From positions 558,300 to 622,299 of the forward strand of contig NZ_MAKX01000001.1 in the NCBI RefSeq assembly GCF_001693415.1: a DNA stretch of 64,000 nt. Direction: 5' to 3'. Shown in pieces: positions 46,182 through 55,341 of the stretch (the stretch's first letter is position 1; every line of letters starts with the position of its first letter). The DNA is from Tenacibaculum soleae (GTDB lineage Bacteria > Bacteroidota > Bacteroidia > Flavobacteriales > Flavobacteriaceae). The notes under the pieces were generated by a model. The model ran no database searches, was not told where the DNA came from, and saw only the letters and a program-made list of their open reading frames with translations. The position numbers and the translations under genes were made by a program.

Positions 46182-47228
46182 TTAAATTTTAACCTTCCTA
46201 CTCTGTAACCACAAATAAAACTGTAATCCGAATAAAATAGCACCCGAAAGTAAATGTATCGCTTGCGTTCCGATAGGAAAATCAGCATAATACATTAAAA
46301 TCCCTGTTATGGTTTCTAAAAAAATTAAAAACACAATCCAGTTTACCAATTTGTAACCTAAATCTTTAATTTGATTCAAATAAAAGATACCTAAGTTTAC
46401 CAACACAATTGCAATGGTAAATGAACGATGAAAATAAAATTTAAAACTAGGGTTTAGTAAGCTGTACTGTTTATTATCAAAACCAAATAGCTTTACTTGT
46501 TCATCAATAAATTGGCGTACTTGGGTACCCATAGCTATTTGAATTAAAGAAAATACTACCGAAATAATTAATAATTTATTAAACAACGAACTGTGTTTTT
46601 TTAAGGTTGTTTTTTCAAGTGCGTCTGTAGTAGTTTTATCTTTAGAAACAATAAAGTGTAGCCATAATAACAATGCAATAATAACTAAACCGGCTACCAT
46701 ATGAATGGTAATAATGGTTGGTTTTAAGTTAGAATCTACTACGGTTTTACCTAACCAAGCTTCAAAAAGCATTAAAAAGAAAGCGCCGAAAGATAAAAGT
46801 GTAATTAGTTTCTTTTCTCTCCAAAATTTAGTGGATACAAAAATTAAAAACAAAAACGGAAAACCAGCCAAAACAGAAGCTAATCGATTGATATATTCTG
46901 TCCAAGTATGAAATTTATTAAATTTAGCATAACTGTGCTTAGTGTATTTAACCCAATTGTTTGAGTTAAATTTTTCAGCGGTTTTTAAATCGTTTTCAGC
47001 AACAAACAAAGCTTCGTTTTTAACGATTATCATTCCTTTTTCATAAGTTGTATTAGCTTGCCAAGTAATTTGTTCTTCTGATGTTGGAGGGATATAATAT
47101 CCAAAACACTTTGGCCAATCTGGGCATCCCATTCCAGACCCTGTCATACGAACTACAGAGCCTGCTAAAAAAATAAGATATACAGCAATCAACGAAATTT
47201 TTACAATAAGAGGAAAGTGCTTTTTCAT
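46182..47228 (-). CDS. ctaA: Heme A synthase (COX15/CtaA)
   Basis: Oxidises the heme O methyl group to make heme A for cytochrome oxidase. 348 aa, eight membrane helices. Landmarks: first helix ending SVVRMTGSGMGCPDWPKCFG (with the Cys pair), HTWTEYINRLASVLAG (heme His), IHMVAGLVI, and the C-terminal HRSFTIAIVL and IHLLSGAILFG His sites. No ctaB next to it. Confidence 0.93.
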   Translation of the reverse strand: MKKHFPLIVKISLIAVYLIFLAGSVVRMTGSGMGCPDWPKCFGYYIPPTSEEQITWQANTTYEKGMIIVKNEALFVAENDLKTAEKFNSNNWVKYTKHSYAKFNKFHTWTEYINRLASVLAGFPFLFLIFVSTKFWREKKLITLLSFGAFFLMLFEAWLGKTVVDSNLKPTIITIHMVAGLVIIALLLWLHFIVSKDKTTTDALEKTTLKKHSSLFNKLLIISVVFSLIQIAMGTQVRQFIDEQVKLFGFDNKQYSLLNPSFKFYFHRSFTIAIVLVNLGIFYLNQIKDLGYKLVNWIVFLIFLETITGILMYYADFPIGTQAIHLLSGAILFGLQFYLWLQSRKVKI

Positions 47229-47269
47229 CTGAATAAAGTTTTTACAAAGATACTATAAACGTATAAAAA

Positions 47270-47291
47270 AAGCTTCTCTTTTGAGAAGCTT
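47270..47291 (-). terminator. Terminator between the metal-binding lipoprotein gene and ctaA
   Basis: 9-bp stem AAGCTTCTC / GAGAAGCTT with a TTTT loop and flanking A and T runs; follows the lipoprotein stop and works for the minus strand. Confidence 0.75.
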
Positions 47292-47313
47292 GATTTTTTT
47301 ATAGAAATAAAAA

Positions 47314-47805
47314 CTATGCTTTTTTTGTGTCAGCACAACATGGTTTTATACAATCTGTAGCACAGGCAACTTTTTCAGTTTCACTTTTTTTACAAGTTCC
47401 TTTTTTTGCACAAGCTTCTTTTTCAGCATCAGTTTTAGCGCTACAAGCTTTTTTAGAAGTTTCAGAAGCTTTGTACATATCACCACTACCAATTCCTTCA
47501 ACAAAAGCAATTAAATCTGCTTTGTTAGTAACATTAGAGTCGTATTTAATGTTTGCAATACTATCAGTAAAAACAACATTAGCCTCTAAAACCCCTTCTT
47601 TTTTAGATAAATCTGAAGCTATTTTTTTAGCACATCCTATTTCACAGGTCATCCCTGAAATACTTAAAGAAAGTTCTTTTGCGTTTGCAGCAACTTCTGT
47701 TTTTTCTTCTTTAGAAGTTTCTTCTTTTTTTGTATCGTTTTTACATCCAACAGCTAAAAAACTAATAAAAGTTAAAGCGAATATTATTTTTTGAATTTTC
47801 ATCAT
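47314..47805 (-). CDS. Heavy-metal-associated domain lipoprotein with Cys-rich tail
   Basis: 163 aa. Lipobox AVGC (Cys21), Lys/Glu linker, then an HMA-like ferredoxin-fold domain (about 45-110; LSLSISGMTCEIGCAKKIAS) whose metal loop is Cys-x3-Cys instead of the usual Cys-x2-Cys. The last ~45 residues hold about ten Cys (KACSAKTDAEKEACAKKGTC, ATDCIKPCCADTK), like a small metallothionein tail. Probably a periplasmic or surface metal (copper or zinc) binder. Confidence 0.85.
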   Translation of the reverse strand: MMKIQKIIFALTFISFLAVGCKNDTKKEETSKEEKTEVAANAKELSLSISGMTCEIGCAKKIASDLSKKEGVLEANVVFTDSIANIKYDSNVTNKADLIAFVEGIGSGDMYKASETSKKACSAKTDAEKEACAKKGTCKKSETEKVACATDCIKPCCADTKKA

Positions 47806-47888
47806 TTTAATTTATTGGGTTATTTAGCAAAGTTATTAATAAATTAAAGTTTATAAACGAAAATGACCGATTTTTGTGATTAAATAAC

Positions 47889-48767
47889 ATGAAAATGAGT
47901 AATCAACAACGAAAATGGTTGTATTTAATAGTGCTTTCGCTAGTTTGGGGAAGCTCTTTTATTTTAATGAAAAAGGCATTAATTAGTATATCGCCCATAC
48001 AAGTAGCTGCTTTGCGAACATTTTTTGCTGCTATTTTTGTAATTCTTGTTGGTTTTAAAAGTTTACGAAAAATAAAGAAAAGACACTGGAAATATGTTTT
48101 TTTAAGTGCCTTAGTAGGAACTTTTTTTCCTGCTTTTTTGTTTGCATACGCAATTAAAGGGATAGATAGTTCAATAGCATCAATATTAAATTCACTAACG
48201 CCTTTTAATACTTTTATTATTGGTGCTTTAGTATTTGGTTTTGCATTTAATAAAAAGCAATTTATAGGAATTTTTATTGGTCTGATTGGAACGCTTATTT
48301 TAATATTAAAAGGAGCAGATTTAAATCCAAATCAGAATTATTGGTATGCTTTGTTACCTATTATATCTTCAGTGGGTTATGCGTTTAATGTCAATATTAT
48401 AAAGAAACATTTACATGAGTTGGATGGGCTAACTATTACTACGGGACATTTTTTGTTAGTAATAATACCTGTTATAATGATATTAGGTTGTACTGGTTTT
48501 TTTACAGAATTTGAATTAAATTTAGAAACTAAGTCAGCGCTACTATATATAGTTGTTTTAGCGCTTTTAGGAACGGCAATGGCAAAGGTTATTTTTAATG
48601 ATTTAGTACATATTTCTTCACCTATTTTTGCATCTTCAGTAACTTATTTAATTCCGATTGTAGCTGTTATTTGGGGAATTATAGATGGTGAAAAATTAGG
48701 GGTAATTCAATTATTAGCAGGCGGAATTATTTTACTTGGCGTTTGGATGACCAATAGGGCAAAGTAG
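47889..48767 (+). CDS. DMT/EamA family transporter
   Basis: Drug/metabolite transporter superfamily permease, 292 aa with about ten membrane helices and two EamA repeats (SLVWGSSFILMKKALISISP for the first; LTITTGHFLLVIIPVIMIL starting the second). Substrate unknown. Faces away from the metal-binding lipoprotein gene. Confidence 0.9.
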   Translation: MKMSNQQRKWLYLIVLSLVWGSSFILMKKALISISPIQVAALRTFFAAIFVILVGFKSLRKIKKRHWKYVFLSALVGTFFPAFLFAYAIKGIDSSIASILNSLTPFNTFIIGALVFGFAFNKKQFIGIFIGLIGTLILILKGADLNPNQNYWYALLPIISSVGYAFNVNIIKKHLHELDGLTITTGHFLLVIIPVIMILGCTGFFTEFELNLETKSALLYIVVLALLGTAMAKVIFNDLVHISSPIFASSVTYLIPIVAVIWGIIDGEKLGVIQLLAGGIILLGVWMTNRAK

Positions 48768-48779
48768 CATAGGTTTTGT

Positions 48780-48995
48780 TTATAGATGCGCTACTATAAA
48801 GCCTCTCTTAGTTTTTTTATAATGTTTTCCTCTCCATGTGTAATAACGTTTGTTTTTAATAAATACTACTTTATGGTTTTTAGGAGCCTTTTTAATTGCC
48901 ACTACTTTGTGAACTCTTGTATTTCTTTTTCTAACCGCACAAGATTGAAGTGTTAAAGAAGAAATCATTAACAAAAGAATGATTTTTTTCATCAT
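48780..48995 (-). CDS. Small basic lipoprotein, 71 aa
   Basis: Signal peptide with lipobox LQSC (Cys19), then a very basic mature part (VRKRNTRVHKVVAIKKAP) and a Tyr/His/Lys motif (YYTWRGKHYKKTKRGFIVAH). A short surface or periplasmic lipoprotein of unknown role. Convergent with the transporter gene. Confidence 0.75.
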   Translation of the reverse strand: MMKKIILLLMISSLTLQSCAVRKRNTRVHKVVAIKKAPKNHKVVFIKNKRYYTWRGKHYKKTKRGFIVAHL

Positions 48996-49077
48996 TTATA
49001 TTTTTAAAGTTGTACTTTTTTGACTAGATAAAATGATAAAGGTTTAAAAATGGTTGAAACGTTAAAGATATATCTAT

Positions 49078-49110
49078 AAAAAAAGAGCCAAAACTTTCGC
49101 TTTGACTCTC
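49078..49110 (-). terminator. Terminator after the M16 peptidase pair
   Basis: Stem GAGTCAAA / TTTTGGCTC (one G-U pair) followed on the minus strand by a T run, 27 bp after the stop of the second peptidase gene. Confidence 0.65.
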
Positions 49111-49136
49111 TGTAAATTGTATTAACTGCTTTCTAT

Positions 49137-51185
49137 TTACTGAAAATCAGCATCAGTAACACCTTCGTTAATTTTTATTTCTTTTACTTCGAAATTAATT
49201 TTTATTGGTCCCATTGATTGTATCATTAAATGAGGAAATTTAACTCCGTTTACTTCTTTATAGTCGCCATATTCTATAGGAACTTTTACATCTCCTTGAG
49301 GGCCTTTTACAACAGCAACTTCTTTAAGTTTTAAGCCTGATTTTATGTTGTAAAAAATTTCTTTTTTATCTAGTTTAATTACATAACTATTTTCACCGTT
49401 AATAGGCTCAATTCTATCTAAAATCCCTTTTTTATATGCCTCATCTGCAAAAGGAGCTTTACTATTTTTAGCTTCTTCTAATTCTTTACCAGCTAAGTCT
49501 TTTCTTTGTCCACGTACTTCTTGATATCCTTTAGTTCCGTCAAAAACAACTTTTTGCATAACGTTACCCATCATTGAAACAAGTGTTAATGATTTGTTTG
49601 GCGCAGCATTTTTTTGCACTAAGCTAACTTGCATTCCTTGTACCTTAGCTTCTGAAGTAATTTTAACAGATTTTACAGCGTTAACTTTATTTTGTCCTCC
49701 AATAGCTTTAAAGTAATTGTTAATAACTGAGGTAGCTGTAACACCAGTAGGAATAGGTAATGTCATTGCAGGCTTAGTAGTTGGATTTCCTTCTGTATCG
49801 AAATAGTTGATTTTATAATCAGCATTTTTTTCTAAATTCTTTAAAACTTCAATTCCTTTACCAGTAATTATAATACGAGCTTTATCTCCTCTAAAATATT
49901 TAATTGCTGCGTTTTGAACATCCTCTAAAGTTACAGCATTAATATTTTTTAAGTAGTTTTCATAAAAATCTGCTGGTAAATTATAAAGAGCAATATTTAG
50001 AGCATAACGAGCAGCAGTTGCAGGTTTTTGAACTTCCATTACAAAATTACCAACATATTTAGCTTTTGCATTTTTTAATTCTTCAGCAGATACTTTTTGA
50101 TAACGAATTTTATTGATTTCTTTTTGTATTTCTACAACCGAACTATCTGTTACCATATTACGAACACTTGCTGTTGCTCTAAATGTTGCAGCATCTCTAC
50201 TTTGCCTAACACTTGAATATGAGCCATAAGTATATCCTTTATCTTCACGTAAATTCATAAATAAACGCGCAGTTCCGCCGCCACCTAAAATACTGTTTGC
50301 TAATAAAGCAGCGTAATAATCTTTATCGCCTAATTTTAATTCGATATTATTTGCAACTACAATTTCTGATTGTACCGCATTTGGCATATTAATAAAGTTA
50401 ATTTCAGTAGTGCTTACGTTTTTTGGCTTTGCAAACGCAACCGCTGGTACATTTCCTTTTTTCCAGTCACCAAATAACTTTGTTACCAATTTTTTAGTTT
50501 CTGATGGATTAATATCTCCAACAATTACTAAATAAGCATTATTTGGTTTGTAATACGTATTAAAATTGTTTTGAATATCAGTAAGTGAAATATTACTGAT
50601 AGATTCTTTGGTTGTAAACTCACCAAAAGGATGATTTTTACCATAAATTAAAGCATCTTCAACTCTCCTTGCGATAGCGGTTACACTTTTTTCGTTTGAT
50701 TTTAATCCATCTAAAGTAATTTTAACTTCTTTGTCAAACTCTTCTTGGGTAAATTGAGAGTTTTTAACTCCATCAGCCATTAACTCTAATATTTCTGGAA
50801 AGTATTTTTTTAGTGAAGCTGCTGAGGCTCCTGAGCTATAAAAATTAACTCGAGCACCAAGATAATCTACCTTTTCGTTAAACTCATCTTTTGTAATATT
50901 AGTCGTTCCGCGTCCTAATAAGCTTCCCATCATATTTGATAAACCAGCTTTGTTACCTTCTGCAACAGCTTTGTTATCAATTGTTAAACTTGCCGATGCT
51001 CTAGGTAATTTATGGTTTTCAACCATAATAACCTGTAATCCGTTAGGTAATGTAAATTTATCAACTTTACCTAATTGTACTTTTGGAGCAGGTCCTGGTT
51101 TGGGTTGTACGCTTCTATCTATTTGTGCAGTTGTAGCAAAAGACATTGCTATGATTGCGATAAGTGATACTATTTTTGTTTTCAT
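49137..51185 (-). CDS. M16 family peptidase-like protein, inactive type, with C-terminal beta domain
   Basis: 682 aa with signal peptide (1-20). Two M16 half-domains: the first (FTLPNGLQVIMVENHKLPRA) has NKAGLSNMMGSLLGRGT where active enzymes have HxxEH, so zinc catalysis is lost. The second (GDINPSETKKLVTKLFGDWK, EDKGYTYGSYSSVRQSRDA) keeps the R/Y pair that helps substrate binding. The C-terminal ~200 residues form an extra beta domain (VKSVKITSEAKVQGMQVSLV). It lies 21 bp after the active peptidase; a heterodimer is expected. Confidence 0.9.
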   Translation of the reverse strand: MKTKIVSLIAIIAMSFATTAQIDRSVQPKPGPAPKVQLGKVDKFTLPNGLQVIMVENHKLPRASASLTIDNKAVAEGNKAGLSNMMGSLLGRGTTNITKDEFNEKVDYLGARVNFYSSGASAASLKKYFPEILELMADGVKNSQFTQEEFDKEVKITLDGLKSNEKSVTAIARRVEDALIYGKNHPFGEFTTKESISNISLTDIQNNFNTYYKPNNAYLVIVGDINPSETKKLVTKLFGDWKKGNVPAVAFAKPKNVSTTEINFINMPNAVQSEIVVANNIELKLGDKDYYAALLANSILGGGGTARLFMNLREDKGYTYGSYSSVRQSRDAATFRATASVRNMVTDSSVVEIQKEINKIRYQKVSAEELKNAKAKYVGNFVMEVQKPATAARYALNIALYNLPADFYENYLKNINAVTLEDVQNAAIKYFRGDKARIIITGKGIEVLKNLEKNADYKINYFDTEGNPTTKPAMTLPIPTGVTATSVINNYFKAIGGQNKVNAVKSVKITSEAKVQGMQVSLVQKNAAPNKSLTLVSMMGNVMQKVVFDGTKGYQEVRGQRKDLAGKELEEAKNSKAPFADEAYKKGILDRIEPINGENSYVIKLDKKEIFYNIKSGLKLKEVAVVKGPQGDVKVPIEYGDYKEVNGVKFPHLMIQSMGPIKINFEVKEIKINEGVTDADFQ

Positions 51186-51206
51186 AATATATTATTGTCT
51201 TTTGAT

Positions 51207-52520
51207 TTATTTCTTTTTTGGTAAATATTCTAAAACTAATCGTTGGTTAGGATTTAAATATTTTTTAGCAACTGCTTTAATTTCTTCACGAGTAATAGAT
51301 CGGTAAATATTAATCTCAGTGTTTATTAAATTAGTGTCTCCATATAACACATTATAGCGCGCTAATGAATTTGCAATTCCTTCTACACTTGCATTAGCGT
51401 TTACAAAATTGTTTTCGAACTTGTTTTGTAATTTTTGATATGCCTTTTCAGAAATTAAATTAGTTTGAATCTTTACAATTTCCTCGTCAATTTCTTTTGT
51501 TAAATCAGTTAAAGATGTTTTTCCTAAAGGAAGTCCGTAAACAATGTAAGTTCCATAATCTTCCTGACTTAAGTTGATGGCACCTGCTTGTAAGGCCATT
51601 TTCTTTTGATCTACTAATTTTTTGTATAAAACAGAACTTTTTCCATCACTTAAATATGTTGAAATCATATCTAAAACTCTAGCGTCTCTAGTTTTCATAG
51701 ATGGAGTTCTGTAGGCATTAATTACTGCCGGAATTTGAATATTAGCATCATATGCTTTTGCATTTATTTGCTTTGTAATAGGATCTTCTTTTAAGAATGA
51801 TCTCGTTATTTCAGCACCTCTTGGAATAGAACCAAAATAATCTTGCACCATTTTTTTAGTTGTTTTGATATCAATATCACCAGCAACAACTAAAGTAGCG
51901 TTGTTAGGAACGTAGAACTTTTTGTTGAAAGCTAAAAACTCGGCTAAAGTAGCATCGTCTAAATGTTTCATCTTTCCAATAGTGGTTCCTTTATATGGGT
52001 GTTTTTTAAAAATATTCTTTTTAACATTCTCTAAAAAGCTACCGTAAGGCTGATTATCTACACGTAATCTTTTTTCTTCTTTTACAACTTCATTTTGAGT
52101 ATCAACACCTCCTTGGTTAATTACTGGATGTAATAAACGTTCAGATTCCATCCACAAACCTAATTCTAAATTATTAGAAGGAAATACTTCGTAATAATAA
52201 GTTCTGTCATCGGTTGTATTTGCATTGTTTTTTCCTCCATTTGAAGAAACTATTTTAAACCATTCACCTTTTTTAATATTTTTAGTACCTTCAAATAATA
52301 AATGTTCAAAAAAGTGAGCCATTCCTGTTCTGTTAGGTTGTTCATCTTTTGCACCTACATGATACATTACGGCAGTTGTTACTACCGGAGCAGATTTGTC
52401 TTGATGCAAAATTACATGCATTCCGTTGTCTAAATCGTACTCTTCAAAATCTACTTTTTGTGCATTGGCTGAAAATCCAATAAACAAAGCAATAGCAAGA
52501 GTTGTGATACTTTTTTTCAT
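51207..52520 (-). CDS. M16 family zinc metallopeptidase, active subunit
   Basis: 437 aa with signal peptide (1-20), so periplasmic or exported. The inverted zinc motif HFFEH (residues 69-73) is complete and the downstream Glu ligand is in NEVVKEEKRLR. The C-terminal half carries the second M16 fold. Upstream of the inactive partner on the same strand; together they form one peptidase, probably degrading peptides. Confidence 0.94.
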   Translation of the reverse strand: MKKSITTLAIALFIGFSANAQKVDFEEYDLDNGMHVILHQDKSAPVVTTAVMYHVGAKDEQPNRTGMAHFFEHLLFEGTKNIKKGEWFKIVSSNGGKNNANTTDDRTYYYEVFPSNNLELGLWMESERLLHPVINQGGVDTQNEVVKEEKRLRVDNQPYGSFLENVKKNIFKKHPYKGTTIGKMKHLDDATLAEFLAFNKKFYVPNNATLVVAGDIDIKTTKKMVQDYFGSIPRGAEITRSFLKEDPITKQINAKAYDANIQIPAVINAYRTPSMKTRDARVLDMISTYLSDGKSSVLYKKLVDQKKMALQAGAINLSQEDYGTYIVYGLPLGKTSLTDLTKEIDEEIVKIQTNLISEKAYQKLQNKFENNFVNANASVEGIANSLARYNVLYGDTNLINTEINIYRSITREEIKAVAKKYLNPNQRLVLEYLPKKK

Positions 52521-52643
52521 TGATTAATTTTTAATTTTAACTGATTTTGATATATATGACGTGAAACTAAGTTATTCGTAACATAAAAAATAAAAAAAGA
52601 TGTATATTTAAAAAATAGTTGTATTAATTTTCTGAACAAGAGG

Positions 52644-52671
52644 TTGTTTTGATGTAAAAATAGTATATTTG
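52644..52671 (+). promoter_or_regulatory. Promoter of rplU-rpmA
   Basis: Textbook Bacteroidota promoter: TTG at 52644-52646, 17-bp spacer, TATATTTG at 52664-52671. The transcript leader of about 45 nt contains GCATC and GGTGC, which can pair around an internal TTCATGAA; an L21 autoregulatory leader is possible but not shown. Confidence 0.75.
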
Positions 52672-52724
52672 CATCCGCATTTTCATGAAGAAGGTGCATT
52701 TAAGTATAACGCAAAACAAAAAGT

Positions 52725-53210
52725 ATGTACGCAATCGTAGAGATAGCAGGGCAGCAATTTAAAGTAGCAAAAGACCAAAAAGTATACGTACACCGTTTAC
52801 AAGAGGCAGAAGGATCAAAAGTAACTTTTGATAATGTAATGCTAATTGAAGACAAAGGGAACGTAACTATTGGCGCCCCAGCTATAGCAGGTGCAGGAGT
52901 AACTGCAACAGTATTAGGTCACTTAAAAGGTGATAAAGTAATCGTTTTCAAAAAGAAAAGAAGAAAAGGTTACAAAAAGAAAAATGGTCACAGACAGTAT
53001 TTAACTGAAATCCAAATTGAAGGGATTTCTGCATCAGGTGTTAAGAAAGCAGCAGCAAAAACTGAGGCTCCTAAAACTGAAGCAAAATCAGTATCTAAAG
53101 ATTTAAGTTCAATGACTGTTGCTGAATTAAAAGCTTTAGCTAAAGAAAGCGGTATCACAGGATATACTTCTTTAAAGAAAGCTGAATTAATTGAAGCATT
53201 AAGCAAATAA
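52725..53210 (+). CDS. rplU: 50S ribosomal protein L21 with C-terminal SAP-like extension
   Basis: Large-subunit protein binding 23S rRNA. The L21 part is residues 1-103 (YAIVEIAGQQFKVAKDQKVY, KKKRRKGYKKKNGHRQYLTE). A linker rich in Ala, Lys and Thr follows. The final ~35 residues (MTVAELKALAKESGITGYTS, KKAELIEALS) look like a SAP/Rho-N helix-extended-helix nucleic-acid-binding motif. Total 161 aa against about 103 usual. rpmA follows. Confidence 0.95.
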   Translation: MYAIVEIAGQQFKVAKDQKVYVHRLQEAEGSKVTFDNVMLIEDKGNVTIGAPAIAGAGVTATVLGHLKGDKVIVFKKKRRKGYKKKNGHRQYLTEIQIEGISASGVKKAAAKTEAPKTEAKSVSKDLSSMTVAELKALAKESGITGYTSLKKAELIEALSK

Positions 53211-53232
53211 TTAACTTTAAAAACTTAGAGAG

Positions 53233-53493
53233 ATGGCTCATAAAAAAGGTGTCGGTAGTTCGAAGAATGGTAGAGAATCAGAATCGAAACGACTAGGAGT
53301 AAAGATTTTTGGAGGACAAGCTGCAATTGCAGGTAATATTATCGTTCGTCAAAGAGGAACAACTCACAATCCAGGTGAAAACGTTTACATGGGTAAAGAT
53401 CATACTTTACATGCTAAAGTTGATGGAGTTGTAAAATTCCAAAAGAAAAGAAATAACAGATCATACGTTTCTATAACTCCTTTCGAGGCTTAA
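53233..53493 (+). CDS. rpmA: 50S ribosomal protein L27
   Basis: 86 aa; N-terminus [20 protein letters not shown] reaches the peptidyl-transferase centre in this family, without a cleaved leader. Then [23 protein letters not shown]. Second gene of the rplU operon. Confidence 0.97.
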   Translation: MAHKKGVGSSKNGRESESKRLGVKIFGGQAAIAGNIIVRQRGTTHNPGENVYMGKDHTLHAKVDGVVKFQKKRNNRSYVSITPFEA

Positions 53494-53517
53494 GAAATTT
53501 TTGATTTAAGAAATTAA

Positions 53518-53542
53518 AACTCAAACAACTTGTTGTTTGAGT
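53518..53542 (+). terminator. Terminator of rplU-rpmA
   Basis: 11-bp stem AACTCAAACAA / TTGTTTGAGTT with an 8-T run on the plus strand. Confidence 0.85.
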
Positions 53543-53580
53543 TTTTTTTGTGCTTAAAAATAAAAATTTTTCACAAAATA

Positions 53581-53679
53581 AAAAGCACTACATTTAAGTA
53601 GTGCTTTTGTTTATTATCATTATTGATTAATCCCCCAATTTATCAATACGACGTCTTTGTGTATTATAGGGCAAATATA
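53581..53679 (-). ncRNA. Candidate short RNA in the L27-ABC gap
   Basis: On the minus strand a TATATTTG box (53672-53679) is followed by about 85 nt ending in an 11-bp stem (AAAAGCACTAC / GTAGTGCTTTT, 53581-53608). No gene of normal size is in between. The RNA carries a GGGGG tract (ATTGGGGGATTAA), echoing the GGGG tracts of units A-C near 3.5 kb, but the CGGTAA activator box is absent. The wider gap 53494-53848 holds nothing else I can support. Confidence 0.35.
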
Positions 53680-53848
53680 TAACAGAAACATATTATGAAA
53701 TTTGACTTTTGTATAAATGGTGTCGTTTTTTGTATTAATGATATAAAATAGAGCAAAACACGATTTTTTTAAAAAATAAAATATGTTTTTTGTAACAAAA
53801 TTCATTTTATGCATACCAATTAAGTAATCAATTAATACACAACTAAAA

Positions 53849-55315
53849 ATGATTGCACACTTTTTAAAATTAGAATGGAAACAATACTTTCGTTCATCAT
53901 ACTGGGAAAAAGGAATTGCTTTAAAAATAATAATGGGTTTTTTCGTGTTATATATGGTAGCTGTTTTTTTAAGTATTGGAGTAGGAGGATATTTTATATT
54001 GAAAAAATCATTTCCAACAGAGGATCCATTACAAATTGTAAACTCAATGTTGGTTTTTGCTATTTTAGGCGATTTAGTTTTTCGTTATTTAATGCAAAAA
54101 TTACCAGTAATGAATATTAAACCAATGCTAATACTCCCAATCAAAAAAGAAAAGTTGGTGCATTATGTATTGGGAAAGTCTGCTTTTTCAGGATTTAACT
54201 TCTTATCCTTGTTTTTTTACATTCCGTTTACAGTTGTTTTAATAACGCAAAATTATAATACAGTTGAGGTTTTAGGATGGTTGTTAGCTATGATTTTTAT
54301 AATTCAGGCTACTAACTTTTTAAATTTTTTAATCAATAAAAACAACAAAGTATTTGCTTTTATAGCAACGATTTTTGTTTGTTTATTAGGGTTGCAAAAC
54401 TTTACAGATTTTGATGTGTCAATATATAGTCAAAAAATATTTGACGCTATTGTTTTAAACTCCATTTTAGCAGTTGTACCCTTAATTATAGCAATTGTAC
54501 TGTATTACTTAAACTTTAAATTATTAAGAGCAAGAGTTTATTTAGATGATTTAGTTGCTATAAAAACCGAAGAAGCAAATACAGCTGATTTATCTTGGAC
54601 AGAAAAACTAGGAGATATAGCACCGTTTATAAAAAATGACATCCGATTAATTTGGCGAAATAAAAGAACTAAAACAGTTTTTTTAATGTCGTTCTTATTT
54701 TTGTTTTATGGTTTGATTTTCTTTACTCAACCTACTTATCAAAAAATGCCAGCAATGTTGATGTTTGCATCCTTATTTGTTTCTGGCGGATTCACGTTAA
54801 ATTACGGTCAATTCATACCTGCTTGGGATAGCGCACATTACAAAATGTTAATGAGCCAGAGTTTTAGGTATCGAAAATTTTTAGATTCTAAATGGTTTTT
54901 AATGGTAGCAATGACTTCAATTTTATATTTTATGAGTGTTCCTTACTTGTATTTTGGTACAAAAATATTCTTAATGATTACTTGTGGGGCAATTTTTAAT
55001 ATTGGCTTTAATTCATTGTTTTTATTGTATGCGGGTTCGTTTAACAGAAAACGAATCGATTTAACCAAAGGAGGTTTTGGTAATACACAAGGTACTAGTG
55101 CAACACAGTTTTTAATTATTATTCCGTTAATGTTGTTCCCTATGGCTATATTTTGGGTATTTAATCATTTTGTAGGTTATAATTCAGGGTTTGTAGTAGT
55201 TGCTTTGATTGGGTTGTTAGGCTTGGTTTTTAAAAACTATTTTATGAATTTGATTGAAAAAAAATATATCAAAGACAAATATGCAATGATTAATGCCTTT
55301 GGAAAAGAAGCGTAA
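53849..55315 (+). CDS. DUF5687-type ABC-2-like membrane permease
   Basis: Membrane subunit of an ABC exporter, 488 aa with about 12 hydrophobic segments. It starts LKLEWKQYFRSSYWEKGIAL as in Bacteroidota DUF5687 proteins. A central cytoplasmic stretch (ADLSWTEKLGDIAPFIKNDI, RLIWRNKRTK) repeats the pattern in the second half. The ATPase gene follows after 26 bp. Cargo unknown. Confidence 0.88.
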   Translation: MIAHFLKLEWKQYFRSSYWEKGIALKIIMGFFVLYMVAVFLSIGVGGYFILKKSFPTEDPLQIVNSMLVFAILGDLVFRYLMQKLPVMNIKPMLILPIKKEKLVHYVLGKSAFSGFNFLSLFFYIPFTVVLITQNYNTVEVLGWLLAMIFIIQATNFLNFLINKNNKVFAFIATIFVCLLGLQNFTDFDVSIYSQKIFDAIVLNSILAVVPLIIAIVLYYLNFKLLRARVYLDDLVAIKTEEANTADLSWTEKLGDIAPFIKNDIRLIWRNKRTKTVFLMSFLFLFYGLIFFTQPTYQKMPAMLMFASLFVSGGFTLNYGQFIPAWDSAHYKMLMSQSFRYRKFLDSKWFLMVAMTSILYFMSVPYLYFGTKIFLMITCGAIFNIGFNSLFLLYAGSFNRKRIDLTKGGFGNTQGTSATQFLIIIPLMLFPMAIFWVFNHFVGYNSGFVVVALIGLLGLVFKNYFMNLIEKKYIKDKYAMINAFGKEA

Positions 55316-55341
55316 ATAATAAAAATTTTAAAGAAAAAACA

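Noticed and set aside
47327..47794. 155-codon frame antisense to the metal-binding lipoprotein gene
   Set aside because: Mirror of the Cys/Lys-rich coding strand; the minus-strand gene has a signal peptide, HMA domain and terminator.
50950..51306. 118-codon frame on the plus strand across the junction of the two M16 genes
   Set aside because: Antisense shadow of the signal peptide and first domain of the M16 pair; no promoter or family match.
53620..53814. 64-codon frame on the minus strand in the rpmA/DUF5687 gap
   Set aside because: Covers a promoter-like TATATTTG element and AT-rich spacer; composition looks random. A short RNA is a better, still weak, explanation.
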